Both the position numbers and the translations under genes were made by a program. A stretch of DNA of 64,000 nucleotides. It comes from DASRRB01 sp036732755. Its GTDB lineage: Bacteria; Planctomycetota; B15-G4; SIAN01. The number at the start of each line of letters is the position of its first letter. The stretch's first letter is position 1. The notes below the pieces were generated by a model. The model did no database searches, was not told the origin of the DNA, and saw nothing but the letters and a program-made list of their open reading frames with translations. The stretch spans positions 1 to 64,000 of the forward strand of contig DAINBU010000005.1 of the NCBI GenBank assembly GCA_036732755.1. The letters run 5' to 3'. Below are positions 35,002-42,834 of this stretch, piece after piece.

Positions 35002-36602
35002 GGGCGCGCGCGCAGCTCGCGGATCGCCTCGACGAGGCGGCGCGCCGACGGCCGATCGGCGGCGTTGCGGCCGACGTAGACGAAGCGCACGATCCCCTCC
35101 TCGTCCAGGATCAGGCTGGTCGGCAGCGCGAGCCGCTCCGGGATGCCGAGCGCGTTCACCAGCTCGAGGTCCTTGTCGAAGAGGCAGGGAAAGGGCGGCT
35201 GCGCCGAGCGCCCGCCGCGGCGCCACGCTTCGAGGAACGCCTCCCACCCGCTCTCCGGCCCGGGATAGACCAGCAGCGTCTCGACGCCGAGGCCCTGCAG
35301 CGCGCCGCGCGCGTCGTCGGCCGAGAGCGCCTTCGTCTGCGCGTCGCAGTAGACGCAGACGCCCGACGCGAAGCCGCGCAGCACGACGATCAGGACCTTG
35401 CGGCCCTGGAGTGACGCGAGGTCGAGCGTACGGCCGTCGGCGACCCGGAAGCGCGTGATCGGGAAGGGCCGGCCGAGCCAGCGGCGCGCGCGCGCCTCGT
35501 CGCCCTCGTCGTCGGGCTCGGACGTCGCGACGTTGTCGTAGGTGCCGGCGGTGGCGGGCAGACGCGACGGAGGGTGCATGCCGTAGGCGGCGACGAACTC
35601 TTGCGCGACGCGCTCGTCGCGCACGGTCGATGGCGGCGACTGGATCGGCGCTTCGAGCGCCTTCGGCCGCGCGTCGGCGGCCGCCACGACGCGCGCGACG
35701 GCGGCGGCGCGTGCGAGCGCGGCGGGGTCGAGCGGCTGCGCTGCGAATTCCAGCGCGAAGTGCGCCGACGCCTCTGGCGTCCGCCCCGAGTCGACGTCGC
35801 CGCCCGGGTCGAACGACGGCGGAGGCGCGCTCGATTCGGGCCGCCACGGCCGCGCGACCCCTTCGATCCAGAGCTGCCACTCGCCGACGGCGCGCCCCGC
35901 CTTCACCTCGCCCATCGCGAGCGGACTGCCGTCGCGATTCCACGCGATCCAGCGCCCCTGCGGCGCGTCGTCGACGACGTCGCCCGCGATCCACGGAGCT
36001 CCCGACGCATGGCGCACGCTCCAGCGTCCGACGCGCCGGCCGTCGCGCACCAGGCCGATGCGGCGGACCGCGCCTCCTTCGGGCGCGGTCTCGACGACGA
36101 GCTTCTCGCCGGCCGCTTCGGGACCGGCCCAGCGCTCGTGCAACGCGCCGCTCCCGTCGCCCTCGCTCTCGATCCAGCGGCCGACCGGATGGCCGTCGTC
36201 GAACTCGCCCTGGCGCACGATGCGCCCCTGCTCGTCCTGGAAGGTCCAGAGGCCGACCTCGCGCCCCTTCGCGAAGAAGCCGCGCGCGCGCGGACCGCCG
36301 CCGCGCCACCACCACTGCCAGTACCCGTCGCGCAGCTCGTCGCGATAGTCGCCTTCGGCGTCGGGCGAGCCGTCGTCGTGGAAGTACTTCCAGTGGCCGG
36401 TCGGCGCGTCCTCGGCGTAGTCGCCGCTCGCCTGGAGCCGGCCGTTCGGCCACCAGTAGCTCCACGGGCCGACCTGCCGGCCGGAGCGCAGCGATCCGCT
36501 GCGGCGCGGGCCGCCATCGGGCCACGTCTCGCGATGCTCCGTCGCGCAGCCCGAGAAGAGGGTGAAGCACGTGATGACAAGTGCGAGCGCGGTGCGGTTC
36601 AT
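34998..36602 (-). CDS. YwqK-repeat lipoprotein fused to a redoxin domain
   Basis: This protein of 534 residues is a likely lipoprotein (LFSGC lipobox, Cys19). Residues about 25-265 hold repeated Trp/Gly-rich units of the YwqK/MORN-like type (GPWSYWWPNGRLQASGDY, GHWKYFHDDGSPDAEGDY, GYWQWWWRGGG and so on). Residues about 395-534 form a thioredoxin-like AhpC/TSA-type domain with a CVYC redox motif and LVYPGPESGWEAFL, FPCLFDKDLELVNALG and SLILDEEGIVRFVYVG. The combination of a repeat platform with a thiol redox domain at the outer face of the membrane is unusual. The start at 36602 gives the signal peptide and overlaps the upstream stop by 4 bp. Confidence 0.8.
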   Translation of the reverse strand: MNRTALALVITCFTLFSGCATEHRETWPDGGPRRSGSLRSGRQVGPWSYWWPNGRLQASGDYAEDAPTGHWKYFHDDGSPDAEGDYRDELRDGYWQWWWRGGGPRARGFFAKGREVGLWTFQDEQGRIVRQGEFDDGHPVGRWIESEGDGSGALHERWAGPEAAGEKLVVETAPEGGAVRRIGLVRDGRRVGRWSVRHASGAPWIAGDVVDDAPQGRWIAWNRDGSPLAMGEVKAGRAVGEWQLWIEGVARPWRPESSAPPPSFDPGGDVDSGRTPEASAHFALEFAAQPLDPAALARAAAVARVVAAADARPKALEAPIQSPPSTVRDERVAQEFVAAYGMHPPSRLPATAGTYDNVATSEPDDEGDEARARRWLGRPFPITRFRVADGRTLDLASLQGRKVLIVVLRGFASGVCVYCDAQTKALSADDARGALQGLGVETLLVYPGPESGWEAFLEAWRRGGRSAQPPFPCLFDKDLELVNALGIPERLALPTSLILDEEGIVRFVYVGRNAADRPSARRLVEAIRELRARP

Positions 36603-39600
36603 TTCGGCTCGACGAAGATCGGGCTCGACCAGCTCATCTCGCCGGCCGCGTCGACGACGCGCGCGTAGTACCACGCGTGCTCCGTCGGCGGCGGCGGAGT
36701 CGGGTCGGTCCACTCATCATGCAGTCGGTCGACGCCGAGCCCAGGGTCGAGCTCGACCCGTTCGGCGCCGCCGTCCGCAGCAGGCGCGAGCGTCCACGGG
36801 CCGGCCACCGCCTGCCCGCCGAGCTTGCTTTCGGAGAGCGCGCGCAACGTCGTCGCGGCCGGCTGACCGTCGATCTCGAGCGTGAGCGGCTCGTCGGGCG
36901 CCGCCGCGACGTCGAATTCGAGGAGGACGACGCGGCGGTAGTTCTCCTCGGCGGCGGGCGAGGAGAGGGTCGCCTCGCGCGGGCCGTCGGCGTCGGCCTT
37001 CAGGTGCTGCCGCTCGGGGTCGGCGGCGGGATTGCCGCGCGCGACCCGGACCGAGCCCGCTGGCGCGGCGAGGCGGACGCGCCGCGCGCTGGTCCGCTCG
37101 TCGGCGGCGATCCACCACTGCAGGCGCAGGCGAACCGCGGAGGTACCGCCTGCCGTCGACGCGGCCAGCGGCGCCGCACGGGACTTTCGGCCGAGCGCGT
37201 GCACGACCGCGCCGTCGCGGAAGATCACGACCTCGGCCAGCTTGCGCGTCCCGTGCACGTCGAGCGTGAAGCGGCCCGGCCCGCCCGCCTTCACCGCTCT
37301 CCCCATCAGGACGCCGTCGCGCCGGAAGTCGACCACCAGCCCCTTCGTGGTCGACGCGAAGGTGCGCCGGTCCCGCAGCGCGTCGAAGATCGCGTCGCGG
37401 TCGAGACGCTCCGCCAGCGCGACCGCGTACGCCTCGCCGTTGCCGTGGTCGGACGAGGCGATCAGCCCGAACTGCAGCCCCTCGTTCAACGCGTCCTGCA
37501 CGAAGTTGCCGTCGGAGCCGGCGCTCTCCGCCATGCGGAAGCAGCCTTCGAACTCGTAGCTCGAGCGCGACGACTGGAAGAGCTCGACGACGCGCACGAA
37601 GCGCGGGTCGAAGCGGCTCCAGTCGGTGCCCATCTTCGCGTGGCCGGGGTGGTGCGGGATGGTGATCGCGTCGCGCGGGTCGAGCTGCGACCAGAGCAGA
37701 TCGGCCGTCGCGTAGTCGCCGCCGGTGGCGGCGAGCAGGTCGGTGCGGCGGCGGAAGATCACGTTCTGGTGGCCGGTCGCGAGGTTCGACCACTCGAAGC
37801 CCTGCAGCACGCAGAGCTCGGGCGAATGGGCCAGGTCGACCAGCTTGCAGCCGTTCCACGCCTGCAGCGGATCGGTCTGGCCGGGGTGGTCGGTGAGCGC
37901 GAAGAAGTCGTCGTGCCACGCCTCGCGCGCGAAGACGTAGCGGTCGAGCGGCCGCGCCTCGAGCCCTTCGAGGCAGCGCGAGGCGTTCGAGTGGCGGTGG
38001 AGGTCGCCGTAATAGAGGAAGAGAGGGGCGCTCCCGGCCGCGGGGGCGAGCGCCTCGTGGACGCCGCCGGAGAGCACCGGGTCGGCGTCGGGCGCGCCGA
38101 GCGGGTCGACGCGCAGGCCGTCCTTTCCGAGCGCGGAAGCGCGCTCGGGCCGCGTCGCCGGCGTCCGCTCGCGCACGGCCGGCGGCCCGCCCTGCTCGCG
38201 CGCGCCGTGCGGCACGAACGCGAACTGCAGCCGCGCCGGCCCGAAACCTCCGGCCAGGTGGAAGCCGCGGGCGTCGAGCGGCGCGGCGTAGGGTGGAGCG
38301 GCGCCGCGCGGGAACCAGCGCAGCGTGTTCTGCCGCTGCTTCACGCGATCGTCGGCGGCGCCGACGATCCACGCGCCGCTCGCGCCGGCGGCGAGCAGCG
38401 GCTCCTCGATCTCGCCCTCGCTGCCGGTCACGAGCGCGGCGTCGCTCCAGCCGTCGGCACCGAGCGTCCGGAAGAGCAGCGGGTAGGAGTGCGGCGGACC
38501 GGCGCCCTCCTCGGGCTCGAAGTAGCGCTGCGCGAGCAGCAGCCGTCCGGCCGGATCGAACGCGAGGCGCGGCAGCGCGCCCGACCACGAGAGGCGCGTC
38601 CCCTCGGGCAGGACCGGCGTCGCGCCGGCCGGTGCGACGAGGTCGAGCACGCGCCCGCCGTCGAGGCAGGCGAGCGCGAGCGACGCCTCGCGCCCGCGGT
38701 GCTCCTCGCCGGGCAGCTTGGGCCAGCTGCGGCCGCGGCGCGGATCGTCGAGCACGTCCCACGCGAGCCAGACGCGGCCGTCGCCCCCGACCGCGAGCGC
38801 CGGATGGAAGTCGTCGGTGCGCGGGTCGGCGCTCACGGAGAGCACGGCCCCGAGCTCGCCCTTCTCCGGATCGAAGCGGCGCGCCACCACCTCGAAGTCG
38901 CGCCCCTGCCACTGCGTCCACGCGATCCAGAGCGCGCCGTCGGGCGCGGCGGCGAGCGCCGGCTGCAGGTCGCCGAAGCGGCCGTCGCCGACGCGCACCG
39001 GCGCGCCGAGCCGGTCGCCTTCGAGCGGCGCGAGCCAGACGTCCGAGCCGGGGTGCGCGCCTTCGGGGGCGTGGCGGTTCTCGAAGGCGAGCCACGCCTT
39101 CCCGCCGCGCACCGCGAGCGCCGGCCGCGACAGGCAGCCGACCAGCTTCACCAGCGGCACGACCGCGCCGATCCCCTGGGCGTCGCGCCGCACGAAGGCG
39201 AGCTCGGCGACGCCCTTCTGCTGGCGGACGAAGACGACCAGCAGCTCGGTCGCGCTCGGCGCGACCGCCTGCGGCCAGAAGCACTCGCCCGGCGCCGTCG
39301 TCACGAGCGCGACGCGCGGCGCGAGGCCGGGCTCGACCTCGGCGAGCGCGACCTGGTCGCCCGCCGCCGGGTCCCACACCAGGAACGCGAGCGCGAGCCG
39401 GTCGCCCGCGACGACGACGCCGCCCGGCGCGTAGCGCTCGTGGCGCGGACTCGCGAGCGAGCACGCGGCCGGCAGCCGCGGATAGGACTCCTTCGGGCGC
39501 GCCGCGACGTCGCGCTCGCCCGCGGCGTCGTCCTCCTGAGTCGCGCATGCTGCGCGTGGCGCGGCGCGCGCCGCCGCGCCCGAGACCGCGAGCGCGACCA

Positions 39601-39649
39601 GCGTCGCGACGACGGCGGGCAGGCGCGGCGCGGACCTTCGCGGCGTCAC
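36599..39649 (-). CDS. Secreted beta-propeller plus PHP-domain (DUF3604-like) protein
   Basis: This 1016-residue protein has a signal peptide (LVALAVSGAAARA). The first half (about residues 45-500) has beta-propeller-like repeats, e.g. LWIAWTQWQGRDFEVVARRF and VWLAWDVLDD, like sialidase/Kelch-type blades. The second half begins with YYGDLHRHSNASRC and continues with FFALTDHPGQTDP, TIPHHPGHAKMG and LIASSDHGNG, the His/Asp metal motifs of PHP phosphoesterases and DUF3604 proteins. A secreted metal-dependent hydrolase is therefore likely; its substrate is unknown. The GTG start at 39649 overlaps the M16 protease stop by 4 bp, and the stop overlaps the repeat lipoprotein start. Confidence 0.8.
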   Translation of the reverse strand: MTPRRSAPRLPAVVATLVALAVSGAAARAAPRAACATQEDDAAGERDVAARPKESYPRLPAACSLASPRHERYAPGGVVVAGDRLALAFLVWDPAAGDQVALAEVEPGLAPRVALVTTAPGECFWPQAVAPSATELLVVFVRQQKGVAELAFVRRDAQGIGAVVPLVKLVGCLSRPALAVRGGKAWLAFENRHAPEGAHPGSDVWLAPLEGDRLGAPVRVGDGRFGDLQPALAAAPDGALWIAWTQWQGRDFEVVARRFDPEKGELGAVLSVSADPRTDDFHPALAVGGDGRVWLAWDVLDDPRRGRSWPKLPGEEHRGREASLALACLDGGRVLDLVAPAGATPVLPEGTRLSWSGALPRLAFDPAGRLLLAQRYFEPEEGAGPPHSYPLLFRTLGADGWSDAALVTGSEGEIEEPLLAAGASGAWIVGAADDRVKQRQNTLRWFPRGAAPPYAAPLDARGFHLAGGFGPARLQFAFVPHGAREQGGPPAVRERTPATRPERASALGKDGLRVDPLGAPDADPVLSGGVHEALAPAAGSAPLFLYYGDLHRHSNASRCLEGLEARPLDRYVFAREAWHDDFFALTDHPGQTDPLQAWNGCKLVDLAHSPELCVLQGFEWSNLATGHQNVIFRRRTDLLAATGGDYATADLLWSQLDPRDAITIPHHPGHAKMGTDWSRFDPRFVRVVELFQSSRSSYEFEGCFRMAESAGSDGNFVQDALNEGLQFGLIASSDHGNGEAYAVALAERLDRDAIFDALRDRRTFASTTKGLVVDFRRDGVLMGRAVKAGGPGRFTLDVHGTRKLAEVVIFRDGAVVHALGRKSRAAPLAASTAGGTSAVRLRLQWWIAADERTSARRVRLAAPAGSVRVARGNPAADPERQHLKADADGPREATLSSPAAEENYRRVVLLEFDVAAAPDEPLTLEIDGQPAATTLRALSESKLGGQAVAGPWTLAPAADGGAERVELDPGLGVDRLHDEWTDPTPPPPTEHAWYYARVVDAAGEMSWSSPIFVEPK

Positions 39650-42600
39650 TTCTTCGGCATCGCGACGAAGACCGCCGCCTTGTCCTTGGTGAAGTACTGC
39701 TTGCAGAGCGCGTTGACGTCGGCGACGGTGACGCCGTCGAACCAGTGGCCGATGTTGTTGGCCTCTTCGAGCGCGGCGGGCCGCGTCACCGCGTCGCTCA
39801 GGAGGCGCCACCACCAGTCGGGGTCCTCGGCCCACTTCGCCGAGTCGCCGAGCGCGGCGGTGCGCAGCCGGTCGATCTCCGCCTGCGTGACGCCCTTGGC
39901 GCCGAGCGCCACCATCATGTCGGTGATCGCCTTCACGGCCGGGTCGACCTTCGCCGCGTCGAGCTGGATGTTGAGCGTGACCGCGCCTTCGCCCTTCCAG
40001 TGCTCGCTCCAGGACGAATCGGCGGAGGGCGAGTAGGCCAGCGACTTCTTCTCGCGGATCTCGACGCGCAGCCGGTCGTCGACGATGTCCTCGAGCAGCT
40101 GGAGGCGGCGACGCATCGCGACGTCGATGCCGTCGGTGGTCGGGAAGACCATGCGGACGAAGGCGCTCTGCGAGCCGGTGTCGCAGAACTCCTTGCGCGT
40201 GAAGCCGGTCTTCCACGGCGTGACCGCGCGGTGCGCCGAGAAGTCGCGCGGCGCGCGGCGCGCCGCCAAGAGCGCGAACGTCGAGTAGAGCGCGTTCTCG
40301 ACCTTGTAGCTCTCGAGCCCGCCCACCAGCGTGATCGTGACGGGCCCGTCGAGCTGCGCCTCGAGGAAGGCCTTCACCTCGGCGAGCGTCACCGCCTCGA
40401 TCTTCGCGTGGTCGGGCGGCAGGAAGCGGCGGTCGCCGTTGCGGAGATCCTTCTGGAACTCGCCCAGGTAGTGGCGCAGCGACGGCGTGCCGGTCTCCTT
40501 CTCCTCGCGCTCCTTCTCCTTCTTCCACTCCTCCGCCAGCTTCTTCTTCCAGTCGTCGAAGCCGTCCTGGCGGAAGCCGGGGTCGGTGAGGTAGGCGCAG
40601 ATCACCTCGAAGGTGCGCTGCAGGTTCGCCGATCCGCCGAAGCCGCCGAGCGAGCCGGAGAAGATGCACGCGTCGCCGTCGACCGAGAAGGAGAGCGGCG
40701 CGCCGCCCTCGTGCAGCGCGGCGTTCACCGTCTTCCAGTCGTTCTTGACCAGCCCGCAGCGGAGGAACGCCTGCGACGCGACCCACGCGACCTCGGCCTT
40801 CTCGGGATCGAGCGGCAGCTCGCCTTCGCCGAAGCGCACCTCGTAGCGCCCCCACCCTTCGAGGTGCTTGTGGGCCGCGCGCACGCCGTTCTTGAAGGTG
40901 ATGAGGGTCGCCTTGCTCTTGTCGTCGCGCTTGACCTCGGTCCCCTCCGGCGCCTTCTTCGAGTCCTTCACGCCGTAGGCCCAGTCCTTGGCGTTGCCCT
41001 TCGGCTCGTCCGCCGCCTTCGTCTCGCCCTCGGCGGCCTTCGCGACGTCGGGGTCGTCCGGGTCGCCCGGCTCGTCCGGCTCGGGCTTCGTGGGGGTCGG
41101 CGCGCCCTCCTTGCCGCTCTTGGGCGGACCGTCGGCCCCCTTCGCCGCGGCGAGCCCCTCGACCTGGTCGGCGAGCGGCTTGTCGAGCGACGTCGCCTTC
41201 GCCTGGTCCCAGATCGCCATGAGATCCGGGAGCGGGTCGACGCCGAGCTCGTGGGCGCCGCGCGCGATGAAGACGAGCTCGCCCGAGCTCCACTGGTCCT
41301 TCATCCACTTCTGGCAGGCGGCGACGCTGCGCGCGCGCTCGCCGGGCTTGTAGCTCGCCTTGCCGGCGCGGTCCTCCATCGGGACGTAGCGCGCGTTGCA
41401 CGCCTGCAGCAGCTCGGAGAGGAACTCCTCCGACTGCATCTTGGGGACGAGCGGCCGCGGGACGAGCGTCTGGTCGAACTTGACGTAGGCGTCCTCGAGC
41501 TCCTTCTGCTCGAAGCCGCGCTCGACGGCGCGCCGCACCTCGCGCTCGGCGTTCATGAGGGAGGCGCGCCAGTTCGCCTTGTCGGTCCGGATCCGGATCT
41601 GCGGCCCCTCGATCAGCTCCTCGAGCTCGAACCAGTCGGCGCCGAAGCTGCCGCTCTGCAGCTTCTTCAGCATCGCCTCGTCGAACTTGCCTTTGCGCAG
41701 CGCGTCCTCGGGATCCTTCCCGCCGTTGAGGCGGCGCTGCAGCATCGTCATGACGAAGGTGCGCGTGACCGACTCGGTGCGCGTCGCGAGGTCGTCGGCG
41801 CGCGACTGCCACGGCCGCAGCTTCAGCACCTCGATCACCACGCCGTTGCCGCCGGGCTCGGCAGAGGTGATTGCCTTGTAGGCGAAGGTCGGCTTGCCCG
41901 GGTCGGGGCGCGCCGGCAGCGGCTCCTTCGGGATCGCGATCGAGCCGAACGTCTTCTCGATCTCCTTGGCCGGGTCGAGGTCGCCGAGGTCGCCGCCCAG
42001 CACGAAGGTCATGTGCTCCGGCCGGTACCACTTGCGGTAGAAGCCGAAGCAGATCTTCGGGGTGAACTTGTCGCGCACCGCCTTGATGCCGATCGGGAGG
42101 CGCTTGGGCTTGAGCGTGCCGTCGAGGATCTTCGAGAGGAAGTCGACGAGGTTCCGGTACCCCTCGCCGTCGCGGTCGCGCTGCTCGGCGTCGACGACGC
42201 CCTTCTCGCTGTTCACCTCGGCCTGCTCGAACTTCAGCCCGTCGGCGACGTCGCGCATCCACTTGAGCGCCGTCGCGAAGCGCTCCGGCGACGCGTCGGG
42301 CAGGTCGAGCTCGTAGACCGTCTCGTCCATGCCGGTATGGGCGTTCACGTCGTGGCCGAACTTGATCCCCTCCGACTGGAAGGTGGTGACGAGCGACCCG
42401 GCCTTGAAGTTCTTCGTGCCGTTGAACGCCATGTGCTCGATGAAGTGGGCGATGCCGAGCTCGGTCTCGGACTCGACGAGGCTGCCGACGTTCACGTGCA
42501 GGCGCAGGAAGACCTTCTTCTTCGGCTCGTCGTTCTTGAACCAGACCCAGCGGAACCCGTTCTTGAGCGCGCCGAAGGTGAAGCGCGGGTCGGGCTTCAG

Positions 42601-42741
42601 GTCGGAGGTGTCGTGCTCCCACTTGCGCGCGTCGGCGGTGCGCGCCGGAGCCTTGCTGCCCTGGGCCTCTGCGTTCCCGGCGAGCAATCCGAGCGCGGCG
42701 GCGGCGAAGAGCGCCGGGCGCCGACCTGACGACGTGCGCAT
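39646..42741 (-). CDS. Secreted M16-family zinc metallopeptidase
   Basis: This protein of 1031 residues has a signal peptide (residues 1-26) and two M16-type halves. The active-site HxxEH is H99-F-I-E-H103, and the glutamate-rich segment EQAEVNSEKGVVDAEQRDRDG about 75-95 residues later supplies the third zinc ligand. In the middle (about residues 550-600) lies a low-complexity acidic linker rich in Pro, Asp and Glu. Family members (pitrilysin/PqqL type) cut small peptides in the periplasm. The start at 42741 has GGGAGATGTC upstream. The downstream M16 paralogue at 42835-45756 and the coupled genes toward 33181 suggest one protein-turnover unit. Confidence 0.9.
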   Translation of the reverse strand: MRTSSGRRPALFAAAALGLLAGNAEAQGSKAPARTADARKWEHDTSDLKPDPRFTFGALKNGFRWVWFKNDEPKKKVFLRLHVNVGSLVESETELGIAHFIEHMAFNGTKNFKAGSLVTTFQSEGIKFGHDVNAHTGMDETVYELDLPDASPERFATALKWMRDVADGLKFEQAEVNSEKGVVDAEQRDRDGEGYRNLVDFLSKILDGTLKPKRLPIGIKAVRDKFTPKICFGFYRKWYRPEHMTFVLGGDLGDLDPAKEIEKTFGSIAIPKEPLPARPDPGKPTFAYKAITSAEPGGNGVVIEVLKLRPWQSRADDLATRTESVTRTFVMTMLQRRLNGGKDPEDALRKGKFDEAMLKKLQSGSFGADWFELEELIEGPQIRIRTDKANWRASLMNAEREVRRAVERGFEQKELEDAYVKFDQTLVPRPLVPKMQSEEFLSELLQACNARYVPMEDRAGKASYKPGERARSVAACQKWMKDQWSSGELVFIARGAHELGVDPLPDLMAIWDQAKATSLDKPLADQVEGLAAAKGADGPPKSGKEGAPTPTKPEPDEPGDPDDPDVAKAAEGETKAADEPKGNAKDWAYGVKDSKKAPEGTEVKRDDKSKATLITFKNGVRAAHKHLEGWGRYEVRFGEGELPLDPEKAEVAWVASQAFLRCGLVKNDWKTVNAALHEGGAPLSFSVDGDACIFSGSLGGFGGSANLQRTFEVICAYLTDPGFRQDGFDDWKKKLAEEWKKEKEREEKETGTPSLRHYLGEFQKDLRNGDRRFLPPDHAKIEAVTLAEVKAFLEAQLDGPVTITLVGGLESYKVENALYSTFALLAARRAPRDFSAHRAVTPWKTGFTRKEFCDTGSQSAFVRMVFPTTDGIDVAMRRRLQLLEDIVDDRLRVEIREKKSLAYSPSADSSWSEHWKGEGAVTLNIQLDAAKVDPAVKAITDMMVALGAKGVTQAEIDRLRTAALGDSAKWAEDPDWWWRLLSDAVTRPAALEEANNIGHWFDGVTVADVNALCKQYFTKDKAAVFVAMPKK

Positions 42742-42834
42742 GACATCTCCCGGTGCGCGGGTGGCGAGGGGCGCGGCGAGCCTACCGCGCCCGCCCCCGG
42801 TCTGGAACGGTCGCGGCACGCGGCGGTGCGCGGT

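Noticed and set aside
36599..42622. A single giant protein joining the PHP gene with the protease frame
   Set aside because: The upstream part of that frame is a shadow of the M16 gene; the GTG at 39649, overlapping its stop, and the signal peptide mark the true start.
38293..42729. Plus-strand frame opposite the M16 protease
   Set aside because: The protease motif HxxEH and signal peptide fix the minus-strand gene; the shadow has none.
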